Made by a program: the position numbers and the translations under genes. Positions 46,601 through 57,543 of a stretch of DNA of 64,000 nucleotides are shown piece after piece. Below the pieces are notes generated by a model. That model saw nothing but the letters and a program-made list of their open reading frames with translations, made no database searches and was not told where the DNA came from. Numbering within the stretch: position 1 is the first letter of the stretch; each line of letters opens with the position of its first letter. The stretch comes from Galerina marginata (Eukaryota; Basidiomycota; Agaricomycetes; Agaricales; Galerinaceae). Where the stretch lies: assembly GCA_023014335.1 (NCBI GenBank), contig JAECYW010000005.1:1798001-1862000 (forward strand), given 5' to 3'.

Positions 46601-47449
46601 TTACAGGACTTCCCGTCTACTTTGTCACGGATTTGGTGGTGCGTAACCGGGCCCTTAGCATTTCTTCCGATACACGCAGCCGGGATATATGCCTCAAGGG
46701 AATCTACTCCCGGAATTTACTGCACTCTCTCTGATTTTGCAGTGTCGTCCTACATCCCCACTGTCCGAGCGCTTGTGGATAGGGTACAGAATCATCGAGA
46801 AATAACTGGCAATAAAAGGGGACTTTTCATGGTCAGCCAACCGGCCACGCCCGGAATGGCTCGCATCCCAGGAACAACACATGAGATTCAAGCTCTAGAG
46901 CAGCTGCTGAAAAGTCGCAATTTCCAACACCTATGCTTGGAAAGTAGGGCTGCTACCGTTAATCAAGTGAAAGCAAACATGGGCGCTTACAGCTGCGTTC
47001 ATTTTGCCTGTCACGCTGCGCAGAATGCCAACGAACCTCTGCAAAGTGGGTTCTATCTTCACGACGGACGACTCGATCTCTTGTCAATCATCAAAGAACG
47101 GTTGATAGGGGCTGATCTTGCCTTTTTATCTGCATGCCAAACATCTACCGGAGACGAGAAGCTTTCTGAGGAAGCCGTTCATCTTGCCGCTGGAATGTTG
47201 GCCGCTGGATACCGGGGTGTGGTTGCGACCATGTGGTCTATCCAAGATTGCTATGGGCCAAAGGTTGCGAAAGACTTCTATGAATTTCTTGTAAGTCATG
47301 GAGCGGGTGGCGAGGCGGGTTTCGAAGGACTGAGCGGTGATGGTGCAGCGCGTGCACTTCACTATGCCACCCAGCAGATTCAAAAGGCACTTGGTGATTC
47401 GGAAGAGTCATTACTTACCTGGGTTCCATATGTACATTTTGGCCTCTGA
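43671..47449 (+). pseudogene. TPR-CHAT protein gene with a one-base frameshift
   Basis: Exons 43671-43861, 43932-44044, 44117-44233, 44282-46547 (interrupted) and 46607-47449. The N-terminal exons look like a beta-rich domain (ITIESLVDNPGYSDSTMMSV). Then come eight TPR-like repeats of exactly 45 residues (135 bp; repeated LTPEGH.DMPSRLN.LGN.FLRRF), a helical linker (DLLSQVAGLEQTIQRRY, ALEWLEQGRCLVWNQLNDLR), and a CHAT domain with the caspase-like dyad in HFACHA and LSACQTSTGDE. The frame breaks at the A6 run 45670-45675: one base is missing, a stop follows at 45703-45705, and coding resumes intact in the next frame. It is a recent pseudogene or a sequencing error. CHAT proteases act in programmed cell death and defence in other organisms; the role here is unknown. 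Confidence 0.85.
44611..45690 (+). repeat. Eight exact-period 135 bp TPR-coding repeats
   Basis: The CCN codon of the TPEGH motif falls at 44611, 44746, 44881, 45016, 45151, 45286, 45421 and 45556, always 135 bp apart. Units differ by scattered substitutions but show no length change. Confidence 0.9.
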
Positions 47450-48561
47450 TTTTGCTCACTGTCGAGTTGTCAATTCAAACAGGCGTTTGCAGCGATATAT
47501 TTAGCAACCATGATATGCATGAAGCTTGGAGCACCCGATTCGTTGTTTCCCCACTGGAAGAATGGTGGAATATTTTGCTCATCGTGGATTCCTAATCTTC
47601 TATGACACTTTGCGGGCCGACTTAGGGAAAGCAAAGACTCGGAGGTTGTCCGCGTGTAAGTTCGTCATCGATTTAAATTCTTGGAGATTGGAGCTCTGCC
47701 AACTGATCATCATGATATTTGCGAAACACTGAAGAATGTACGACCAGCCGACAAAGAACTGAGCAGCACGCGATGCAAGGATTATGGCGGCCAAATTTTT
47801 CATCCGGTGGACCTAGATTAAGTATTCTCCAAGTTGTAATCTGCATGGTTTTGAGAAGGTACTTCAGCGAGGGCGCCTAACCTTAATTGTGAGGATTACA
47901 TAATAGGCGCTGCTGGGTGGTGTCACGGCGACTCTTCCGTATGTAGATGACAGACAGCACTCCTTTAGACGATGATACACGAAGCCTGGAGTGAGATGGT
48001 CCAACCAATCGAGCGGCCAATGAATTCTTCTGACTCATCTCAGCCAATGCCACTGAAGGCCACCATTGTCATTGAGTAGATGTCGGCTTGGTTATTTCCT
48101 CTCCGATTTGGACTGGAAAAATCAGCAAATAGGTGATGCCAGTATCAGTGAGCATTGCGCCTTACTGTGGTAGCATATGTGTACAAATAGCAGGTTAAAT
48201 TTGGGTTAAAAGGCCGAATTCAGGAGCTGAGATCGGGTCTCCCTTCCCGGGCTATCTTTCAAGCTTCAAGCTTCAGGCATTCAGCCCCAACGTCCTCGCT
48301 CCTTGCAGCCTTGCAGGATAATATGCAGCGGTAAAAATTGAATTCGGGCCATGTTGAACCCCTTCTGAGTCATGTCGAACGATCACTCGGTGAAGAGACT
48401 AGTACCAAATAGTGCTAGCCTGCCTGTCATCAGCCGCGAGGACATTGACCCTTTCACAATGCCCTGCGTAGCTAGCCACATAGCAGCACACAGCCTCAGA
48501 AAATAGCCTCTTTCGCAGAATTATATTAAAGAACCTCTACGGCGCCATGCACTTTTTGCAT
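47450..48561. other. Spacer with the right copy of the direct repeat
   Basis: The right copy of the repeat (about 47490-47680) is followed by non-coding sequence; no intact gene is seen. Confidence 0.4.
47490..47680 (+). repeat. Direct repeat, right copy
   Basis: Diverged counterpart of 42829-42960, same orientation, flanking the TPR-CHAT gene. Confidence 0.5.
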
Positions 48562-48570
48562 CCTTCGACC
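48562..48570. repeat. Target site duplication, left (CCTTCGACC)
   Basis: Identical to 49348-49356 on the other side of the element. Confidence 0.88.
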
Positions 48571-48722
48571 CAGACTCCAACCCAGTCACGGGACGCTTAT
48601 CTTATCTTATCAGTTGATCCGAAGTTTCTACGAAACTAGCCAACTTGTTAACGCGTCCCGACGACTGGCAACAAATGTAAATTTGGCTATGTTTGGCATT
48701 GCCTCCCGCTCACGGCAAGCAT
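48571..48722 (+). repeat. Left terminal inverted repeat, about 152 bp
   Basis: Inverted match to 49196-49347 with about two mismatches. Confidence 0.88.
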
Positions 48723-48855
48723 GCTTTCCGGACCACATTGCTATTCTATAGCTCGACATTGAACTACACAAGAACTATGGCTCTCCAGTTTTGCATTAAG
48801 TGAGCCATTTATTATTTTCCAAACCTCTTGTGTCATTTTTTCGGCGTCTTCTTGC

Positions 48856-49290
48856 ATGAATGATCCTTCGAGGAAATTTACCGCTGCTTTTTTTAATATT
48901 AAACTGGAATCCATGACATTGTTGCGTGAGCTAATTGTCCTTGGTTGCTTTCATTCTATTGTGTCAAATATCCAAGGCAATGCGGCTTCTAGTAATGTAT
49001 GTCGAACAGATTTTCATGCCGTGGCCAATTGGATGGTATCATTATGGGGAACCATGAATAAACTGCCAAATGTTGCCTTTTTCCACTCATATGCTGTAGA
49101 ATACTCCCCAGAAGAGTGGTTAAGCTACCAGATGACATTGCAAGCTCTACTCTACGATATGTGCGGTGTGGCAAACTCATATTACCTGCGGCGGTATGCT
49201 TGCCGTGAGCGGGAGGCAATGTCAAACATAGCCAAATTTACATTTGTTGCCAGTCGTCGGGACGCGTTAACAAGTTGGCTAGTTTCGTAG
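48856..49290 (+). CDS. Unrecognised reading frame inside the MITE
   Basis: A 144-codon frame fills most of the element core and runs about 95 bp into the right inverted repeat. Its start (MNDPSRKFTAAFFNIKL) and its middle (VANWMVSLWGTMNKLPN) match no family I know. It could be a captured host fragment or a chance frame; no transposase motif is visible. Confidence 0.3.
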   Translation: MNDPSRKFTAAFFNIKLESMTLLRELIVLGCFHSIVSNIQGNAASSNVCRTDFHAVANWMVSLWGTMNKLPNVAFFHSYAVEYSPEEWLSYQMTLQALLYDMCGVANSYYLRRYACREREAMSNIAKFTFVASRRDALTSWLVS

Positions 49291-49347
49291 AAACTTCGGA
49301 TCAACTGATAAGATAAGATAAACGTCCCGTGACTGGGTTGGAGTCTG
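49196..49347 (-). repeat. Right terminal inverted repeat, about 152 bp
   Basis: Inverted match to 48571-48722 with about two mismatches. Confidence 0.88.
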
Positions 49348-49356
49348 CCTTCGACC
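49348..49356. repeat. Target site duplication, right (CCTTCGACC)
   Basis: Identical to 48562-48570. Confidence 0.88.
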
Positions 49357-50872
49357 GAGTCAAACCTTATCAATTGTCTGGTCGCCGTGGGTAGCTCCGC
49401 TGGGCACATGCACACCAATCTTAATATAAGTATCGGTGCACTAGAGCAGTGGAAGCCTGAAGGGCTTGGAAAGGTCTTCGGGATTCTGTGTAGTTGGAAA
49501 TCGACCGATTTGTTATCATGGCTTGATATCTCTTGACGCACGAAATCCATCCAAGCCTTGCTTGGTCCAAGCTCAGAAGCAGGATATCATTCCCTCTCTC
49601 GGTGAAGTGAATTCTGCTCCATTGACCGCCCCTATAAATGCTGGGTCTTATTTCCTTCATTTGTCATGCAGCCAGGATAGGATGGGGTATTTTATAACAG
49701 ATGACCTTCTTCCTCCTTGGAGGCCCTTGGACGGGCTTCTAGACATGCTATTATTACAGCTTGCGTTTTTGCTAATACAATTTTAAGTAAGTACCAGATT
49801 CTCCTCGCTCTGGACATCAGTGCGACTGGGGAACTCCTTGTATAACGGATAATCTGCTTTACCATCCGTATACATAGGAACACTACAGCTGAAAGGGGAT
49901 ATATACCTCACAATTAATTCGGCTATACGGTCGTTGAGAATTGAAATTCTTGAGGCGGATGATTATCAGTATCTGGCATACATATTGATCCAGACTCCAT
50001 GTGCTTCAGCAGGCTTCAGCCTTGAACAGATTTTCCTGAGCTTTTGCATATCTGACTGATCCGTTTCCTCTCGTGATATGGCAGGGGTTTAGGTTTGCGC
50101 AATTTCTGAAGACCTCGTGCCGGGAGCGTTTTACAATTAAATAATTAAGCTAGAGTTGTGGACTGGTACCTACTCTCGGGGATGGTCCCCGGCATGAGGA
50201 ACATTCGTGTGAATGTCCGGCCATTGACCACAAGTATCGGAGTCCCAACCCCGGTAGGTATCCATTATGATCGGCTCCCTTGCTTTTAAAATTTCTTCCA
50301 GTCATCGTGACTCGACGCTTGGTGCTAATTTTGACTAATATTGTCAGCTTTCAAATTTCTGTAATATTCGTGCATGGTTGTTTTCATGTGCGCATAGCAA
50401 AAGCAAGTTGTCCTCCACAGTAGCTTGCAAAAGGCTGTGGTAGTTGGTACATAGTGCACTCTCTTAGTTCTGCCCGGAAGGAAACAACCGTCAGATCTGG
50501 CAAACGGATCGGTCTCATGTTTATTTCGAACTCAGCGCTCCGAAACACGGCCGAAAAGGAGCAAAAAGTTGCCTAATTGGGATAGTCCACCCTCTTTCCT
50601 TTAGCGCGCCATGTGTAGCACCACGACTCTCTGGAGCTCTATGGATGCCTATACCAAACAGGGCTTGGCTGGGTTCCTATCCACGAGGGCGTAGTTGATG
50701 AACCACGATGCGTTGAATGAATCGCCAGATCCGCATTCAGTTGCCACGCCAATTCATACCCCAGGATTCGTTCAAATAAAGGCAACGGAGGCGCACTCTA
50801 GTTCCTTACGTCCCCCAGATTGTCAGGTCCCTTGCTCTGCTTTCACGTACCGTCTCTGTGAGCTCCAGCACC
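49357..50872. other. Intergenic region upstream of the OPT gene
   Basis: About 1.5 kb without a recognised gene. Short frames at 49421-49786 on both strands have no similarity I recognise. The last few hundred bases probably hold the OPT promoter. Confidence 0.4.
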
Positions 50873-53800
50873 ATGAGCTCTGCCTTCGACGAACCTGTCC
50901 TCCGCCGCGAGGAATCGTACGCCAATGAAAAGCAAACGAGTTCCATCGAAGATGGGCCCGTTGAGAAGGAGAAAGAGGATTACACCACCTATGATGTGTG
51001 AGTTATCTTTTCATTCATGCTGTCGAGGTCGGTGCTCATTTATTCGGCTGAAAGCACGATGCCTTTCCCTATTGAAGACGACGAAATAGAGGAGACACAT
51101 CAACTCACCTTCAGGTATGACTCCCTGACTTCGTGTTACGGTTACTATTCCTAAGAGTCGTTTCCAGGGCCATTTTTGTTGGTTGCTGCTTGGGAGCCAT
51201 CGTTGGCGCTTCCAATATTTACCTCGGTCTGAAGACTGGATTCACTTTCGGTCCTCAATTGTTTGGAGTACGAACCTGTTTACCATCACATATTGGAAAA
51301 ACTAACGAATAACCTGCAGGCCATCTTTGGTTATGCTATCCTGAAAGCACTTTCCAAGGCATTGCCAGAGTCTGGAATCCTCAGCGTCTTTGGCGGCCCT
51401 TTCGGACCAAAAGAGAACTGTACCGTTCAATCGTTAGTTTATGCACTTTTCCTTTGCTCATGTTGACTTATTGCTGCTTTTCTCTTTAGCGCGGCTACTG
51501 GTTAGTGTAACTTGACCAGCGGTCACTCAGTTCTTACTAAAATGAGATTCTATAGCTTCTGGCGGGTTGGGTGTCCTCTTCGTCAGCGCTGTACCGGCCA
51601 TGTACCGTCTCGACCTTCTGTCCGACCAACCCACAAAGGACATAGGCAGGCTCATCGCGCTGACAGTCTGCGCCGGCTTCTTCGGCGTCTTCTTCGTCAT
51701 CCCATTAAGGAAATATTTCATCGTCCACCAGAAATTGACGTTCCCAACCCCTGCTGCAACTGTAAGTGCGAACACGTACATCGGAAGCAGGAGCCTACGC
51801 TTAATAAAAATTTCAGGCCTATACCATCCGTTCGCTTCACCACGGCAAGAGCGGAGCTATTGCAGCCCGGAAGAAGTCTTTCGCTCTCCTCTGGACTTTC
51901 ATCGGCGTCTTCCTTTTCAAGGTCTTGACGGGATATGCTCCAGGAATTGTCAGTTATTTCTGTCCAAGATTCCCTTAAACCTCGAGTTGCTGATATTATT
52001 TTCACTTTCAGCTATATGACTGGCATATTGGCTGGACTCTCTATCGACTGGGATTCACGAGCATGATTAAAATGGAAAACTATGGATGGTTCCTTGAATG
52101 TGAGATTTATTTCAAACTCACTGGTGTTCCATTATTCAACGAATCTCTAGTCACACCTGCTTTCTTTGGAGCCGGTATGCTTAGCGGTTTGAACGCCAGT
52201 TGGAGTTTCTGTATGTTTTGCTTCTTCTGTCTTAAGTCGCTCTCTTACACACATATGTAGTCGGAGGATCTGTGCTTGCCTGGGGTATCAGTAAGCCGAC
52301 TTTGCCTTCTAATCAATTCCAATTTTCTAACTTCGGCGTTTCGACAGTCGCTCCATCTCTCGTGAAAAATGGCCTTGCTTTTGGTGTATCCATAAGCGAC
52401 GATTACCCCCTTATGTCATACTCCGCTATGTCTTTCAAGGATCCCTCTCTGTACATTACGCACCCTTCGCCCCGTTACTGGCTGCTGTGGCCCGGCGTCC
52501 TCCTCATGCTGTTGTTTTCTTTCGCTGATGTTGTCCTGACGCTGGGTCCTCTCGTTAGTGGTTCGTTTATTTCACTTATGATCAGGGAGGGCGACAGGTG
52601 CTGATCTTGTTGCAGGTATGCGAGGTGCTGCGTTGAACCCTGTTAACTGGTTCAAGACTCGCACCGAACTCGACCCCGAAGAGGAAGATCAAGTATGTTT
52701 TTATGCCCTTGGTTTCACCAATATATGTAGCTTACAAAAAACGTAGACACCTCTCGAGGATCGTATCCCAACTTCCTGGTGGACGATCGGATTAGCCATC
52801 AGCACAGTTATGTCATGCGCCATTCTTGCCACTCAATTCCACATGAACGTCGGAGAAGCTATCCTGGCCCTCTTACTCGGCTTCATCTTCTCGTTCATCG
52901 GCGTGCAGTCAAGCGGACAGACAGATGTCAACCCAGTGTCCACCGTCGCCAAGGCCTCTCAGCTTATTTTCGGAGGCATCTCGAAAGGCACTGGTCTAGC
53001 GCTGAAGCCCGCCCAGACACTCAACTTGGCCGCCGGTGTTATCGCCGCTGGTTCTGCAGCTCAGGCTTCTGATATGACAGGAGATTTGAAGACCGGATAT
53101 CTCCTGCGCGCTAAGCCTAAAAATCAGTTTGTTGCCCAGCTATGCGGCTCCGTCGTCGCTGTGTTCTTGAATTCTGGGCTGTTCATTCTGTTCACCAAGG
53201 CTTCGCCCTGTATCATGTAAGTTTTGACCACCTTCAGCTGGGAGGTGCACTTGCTAATAGACAATGTCCCAGTAACCCTCCCGCTGATGGTGTCTGCACC
53301 TACGGTGCTCCTTCTGTCTCCGCCTGGGCGGCTGTCGCTCTGGCTGTTACAAGCCCCAAACTGCGTAAGCGAATTGTTACCATCTAGCGTAAAAATATTA
53401 GCTCAATTTCTGCGCTAGCTATACCCCCATCATCCGGATACACGGCGATTGCCCTTGGCGTTTTCAGCATATTTAGCGTCGTTATCAAGGTATGTATACT
53501 CTTCTTCGTGACGTAATTTGACTGATTCTTTATCTCAGAAATACTTCATTCCCAAAAAATACTGGGGTTATGTTCCTAACTGGGTAAATTCCTTTAACTC
53601 CCCTATCGTTTGCCTTGCCCGGGACTGACGCTAAGGATGTGCTTCTTTCAGAATGCCGTTGGCCTTGCCTTCGTCGTTCCTCAAGTTTACTATTCCCTTG
53701 CTATGGCCTTCGGATCGTCCTTTAACTACTTCTGGGCACTGCGCAGCCCCGCCAGCTTTGACATGTACATGTTTGCTGTCGCTGTAAGTTATTCTTAGGA

Positions 53801-54006
53801 CCAATAGTCTTAACGAATCTAATCTAGTCTCATAGGCTGGAGGGCTTGCGGGAGAAGGTCTAGGAGGCGTCTTCCAAGCACTTCTGGCAGTTGCTGGAGT
53901 GGATGGAGGCAGTAAGTCTTCCATTCTTCAGGAGTTCTTAAATTTGACCCCTTTCACAGAATTCGGCACAGCGATTGGCTGCCCCGGACTTGAGTTCTGC
54001 GGATGA
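50873..54006 (+). CDS. OPT family oligopeptide transporter
   Basis: About 19 exons. The first ones are 50873-50997, 51055-51114, 51168-51267, 51320-51431 and an 11-nt micro-exon at 51490-51500 that joins CTVQS to AATASGGLG; the last ends at the tga at 54004-54006. The product is a polytopic membrane protein with a charged, cytosolic N-terminus (about 55 residues). Family landmarks are [48 protein letters not shown]-like [23 protein letters not shown], and the late [24 protein letters not shown] proteins import small peptides or metal chelates with protons at the plasma membrane or vacuole; the substrate is not predictable. No stop or frame break is seen in the exons I followed. Confidence 0.9.
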
Positions 54007-54116
54007 AAGATAATACCCCATTTCATTACTATTTAGAGTTTCTGACGAATTGTTACGCCTGTACTTATAATGACCTGAACTGTTGATACGACCACTCAAT
54101 TAATCTGTAGCATGAT

Positions 54117-55147
54117 TCACGGGTTTACAATCATTTTTATTGGCATTTCAGTCGTGGAGATCGCAGTCATGGAACTTAGTACAGCAACTATGTCTTTGGG
54201 CGTAGGTTTCTTGGGCACGGCATGCACACGGAGACCAAGTTCGTCGCGCAGGAATGCGTCAGTTGTTCCTCCAATTGCGGCGACGTATGCGCGAGGAAGA
54301 TTTGACGGCCTTGAGGGGGTCTTTTCTTCGAGATAGAAACGTTGTTGCAACACGGGGGTTGCGAAAGATGCCGCAGAAGGTGCAAAGTAGATAATCCACC
54401 AGTTCTTTGAGCCTATGAACAAGTAGAAACTTAAGTTACCAATTACAATTATCTCAGAAGACGATTTAAACTGGTTTACCTTCAGTCGACGATGCAAGTG
54501 CGGTGGTAAGTTTATCAGTGAAGGTAATGGAACCTTGAGTCATGTAGGCTTGTAAATACTCCAATACAATGCCTCTAGGGCCGAGGAGGCTAGAAATAGT
54601 GTCTTGATATTTGTCTCCAATGAGATACAGCAGTTTCTTTTCGTGTAGGTCCTTGTCTTGTAGAATGAACGCAGCGAGGCTAGCGGCGCTACCAGAGTCT
54701 TGACCTCTGATATCAAGCAAGCCAAGTCCAAGATGCCTGAATTCGGAAAACACTGTCTTCATAGATGTAGCTGTTGCTTGACCGACAACATAGAATGGGA
54801 CACTGCACCAGTCCGCTGAGAATTGCTTTATTTCGAACGATCGACCGATGTTGCAGGTAGAGGTACCAACCTACGCCCGGGACGCCCTCGTTATTACTAA
54901 TTGATTTCTCCAAAAGCTGCAACGCCTCTCTCCAGGCATCGCAGGATCGCCTGCTGGTAATCACAACACCAGAAAATCCCTGTAGAGTGGGACCGTCCTT
55001 TATTACATTCCCCAAGATCGAGATGTTGCACGGAATGGTTTCGAGAACTGGAATCGACATCGGATGATACCCCGCTTCCTTGAAAGCCGATTCGTAGGGA
55101 TCTGGTGCCTCTATTGTGGGCTCTCTGAGCAAGAGAACATTCGCCAT
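54117..55147 (-). CDS. HEM4: Uroporphyrinogen-III synthase
   Basis: Three minus-strand exons, starting at the ATG at 55147 (MANVLLLREP); the stop is at 54117-54119. The N-terminal half has YESAFKEAGYHPMSIPVLET, a FSGVVITSRRSCDAW block, and (after splicing through a GTTGGT donor near 54870) WCSVPFYVVGQATATSM. The second half has LLYLIGDKYQDTISSLL and, after the last splice, WWIIYFAPSAASF, YVAAIGGTTDAFLRDELGLR and HAVPKKPTPKDIVAVL, the two-lobed uroporphyrinogen-III synthase fold. The enzyme cyclises hydroxymethylbilane with inversion of ring D, a step to heme and siroheme. It is convergent with the OPT gene (110 bp apart) and divergent from the next gene. Confidence 0.9.
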
Positions 55148-55279
55148 GATGTGGTCATAACCAGAAAGCTTTTGGCACTGCACGGCCCGGTAAGGTAGGG
55201 CTCATGCACGGCTTCACCACATCACGTGGTGTTTTCCACATTTCCACAGAGTTCACACGAGCGCGTTTATTTTCTACAT
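55148..55279. promoter_or_regulatory. Short divergent promoter, HEM4 / membrane protein
   Basis: Only 132 bp separate the two ATG codons, so the genes probably share a bidirectional promoter. A TCACGTGGTG box (CACGTG core) lies at about 55222-55231. Confidence 0.5.
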
Positions 55280-56037
55280 ATGCCATCTGTCTTCAGCTTC
55301 AATCCCTTTCGAGCTGCGGCGTTCTTATGGAAGTCGCGCAATGTACCCCTTGTTTCTATACCAAATGGCCCCCAAAACATCTATCATCTGTATAGAGGCA
55401 CTCCTTCATTCATTGCACGGTATGCTTTATTATTTCTGTCTCTGGACGTCATGTATATGTTCGTAATCGGTAATCCCTCTGCTTCATGCAACCGTCTTAA
55501 ACTAACTGAACTGTATCCAGGACAAGCATGGTGTACGAATGTTGGGATGGTGGTCAGTTGTACCATAACCCGCTCAAGGTTATACGACAGGAGTCGGAAC
55601 AGTCGGAAGACCCCAATTCACCGCCTCCACCGCCAAAGTCAGTCAAACCACTCTGGACGCGTCTCGCATTCAGCGCATTTCACTGCGGTTTAGGTGGATT
55701 TGTTGCAGCATTTCTGTTGAGCCAAAGGTCCAGTTGGATTCGCTCAATGACCATTGTTGGTTCCAAACGCAAAGCCTCGTCGCAACTGTACATCGAGGCG
55801 GCTGGCCATCCACACGGATACGGCCACCCTTTTCGTATGCAAGACTGCAGTCTCGCGAATTACAGCAACAATAGCAACATTATGATGGTGGATACAGGCA
55901 AGAATGGTAAATTTCCTTTCTACCCAACTGGTGCGTTAATTGGCCAGAGGAGAATGCCGCCAACTGGAGACATTGGAAAGATTAATATGTTGAAGGTATG
56001 GAAAGAGTTTGGTGGGACAATTCAACAACAGAAGTAG
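55280..56037 (+). CDS. Predicted membrane protein, possibly mitochondrial
   Basis: Exons 55280-55419 and 55521-56037 (218 residues) with a 101 bp intron. The start MPSVFSFNPFRAAAFLWKSR is basic and free of acids, like a mitochondrial presequence. Then VPLVSIPNGPQNIYHLYRGT leads into TSMVYECWDGGQLYHNPL, a Pro tract (SPPPPPKS), one hydrophobic helix (FHCGLGGFVAAFLLSQR) and a C-terminal soluble part rich in Gly and Asn. I do not recognise the family. Its short divergent promoter with HEM4 is compatible with a mitochondrial role but does not prove it. Confidence 0.7.
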
Positions 56038-56348
56038 CGAGTAATTCTTGATGGTCTTTGCTATTTGTTTTGTTCAATGTCATTCCCACTTGGCTGGAGA
56101 GAACGAAATAACAGAGGTGGAAGTCCGGTCTTTTAGTGATGGGGAATAAGTATCTACGTAAATAAAATCACGAACATGGTTTTTTGAATTTTCCAAAGTT
56201 ACAGTTAGGTGGAATTCAACGCGGCAAATGTGCATAAAATTGCAATACATATTATTGATGAATTTTGTTTGACATATTCCAGTACTTACATACTTATTTC
56301 TATTGACGAGCCCGTTTTCTGCAATGACGAGACACGTAATATCAAAGG
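56038..56348. other. Convergent 3' spacer
   Basis: AT-rich spacer between two convergent genes; nothing else is seen. Confidence 0.5.
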
Positions 56349-57543
56349 TTACAACAGGTCAACGATACCGCTGCCGGCATCATAAACATTATAGTACCAT
56401 CGATCCAAAGTTGTCTGGGTAAAATCATCATTTCAGTACAAGAAAAGATTGGGTTAAAAAAGAAAGTTCCCACCTGAATGAAAATGCCACCATCTTCGAG
56501 GACGGTTTCATTGGCAGAACCGTTGCCCGTCTTGTCGACGATACGCAATTTGATGGTTCTCGAAGTAACGACATCAGCAAAGCCTTCCTGCAACATATCG
56601 TCTGAGGGGAAGCCTTGGCTCTCAAGCTGACTCTTGAGGTTTCTAAACAAGCGACGGTTAGCTAAGACGAGCCACGATCACAGACGATGAGTAATCATAC
56701 TTGAAATACGCGAAAGTCGCTTCTCCGAAGCTCTTCTGCCAATCGTTATCACTCTTGTTCAACAGGGTTCCGTAGTTTTCTTCAAAGTTGGGGTCGAGAA
56801 CGAGGTCGTCCAGGGCAAGGATTTTCTTGATCTCGTCCTCGGTCTCCTCAATCTCGTCCTCGTAGCCGGTCTTGATAGAGTACTTAGCCAGAAGACCAAA
56901 CCCCTCATGTGGTGCGTTGTCGATCGCGGGTGCAAAGTAGTCGTTGAGCCAGTTCATGTTATACGAGAGGCGATCGTGGCGGAAGAGGATGCGGAACACG
57001 CCATCGTTCACGTCAGCAGTGATCGTTTCACCCTGTCAGGAGATTAACACTGATTCCAACTACAGCGGTGACGAGGAACCACATACTTTATCGCCAAGTT
57101 CATTGACAGTGAGGGTGACCTCTGATTGTGTGACAGCGTTCTGGAAGTATTCCTTTCCAATGTCGCCGTACTTCTCGACATAGCTCTGCAAGGCGGAGAC
57201 AAATCCACCAATGTAACTAGAAGTCGTCAGTTTTCGAACAAAAACGACGAAAATCCGAGACCTTACCCAGAGAAGGTGGAACCAGCCTGAGTTGCAGATA
57301 GGGAATCCGCGTAGGCCCAAACCTCGTTGACGTTGATATTAATGGTCACAGGGAACCCAAGTGCGTCAGCAATTTGAGTTTCGAAGTCCTCCTTCTTGGA
57401 GTCCCAGTTGTCGCGAACTGTCACAAAAGCACGTGATCAGAATCTCTTCAAGAACGAGGAAAGAGGCACTGACTGTCTTTGCGAACAGCAAGAGGGAGCT
57501 TCTCGACGGCGGGTTTGGGAGTGAAAGGAGGTTGCTTAGGCAT
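56349..57543 (-). CDS. Soluble protein of unrecognised family
   Basis: Six minus-strand exons; start ATG at 57543, first exon 57543-57474, second from 57417, stop at 56349-56351. All six splices keep frame. The product (about 310 residues) starts MPKQPPFTPKPAVEKLPLAV and has no signal peptide or membrane helix. Features are NWDSKKEDFETQIADALGFP, an Ala/Gly-rich helix (FSGYIGGFVSALQSYV), an acidic segment (EDEIEETEDEIKKILALDD) and an aromatic C-terminus (LDRWYYNVYDAGSGIVDLL). It could be a cytosolic lectin-like or structural protein, but I cannot assign it. A TATA-like tatata lies about 100 bp upstream of the ATG. Confidence 0.75.

Larger units (their letters stand above)
48571..49347. mobile_element. 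MITE with long inverted repeats, Mutator-like
   Basis: A 777 bp element with inverted repeats of about 152 bp (48571-48722 and 49196-49347) that differ at only about two positions. It starts CAGACTCC and ends GGAGTCTG. It is flanked by a perfect 9 bp duplication CCTTCGACC (48562-48570 and 49348-49356). Long terminal repeats plus a 9 bp duplication are hallmarks of Mutator-like elements. No transposase is present, so it is non-autonomous. The few differences between the ends suggest a young insertion. Confidence 0.88.
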
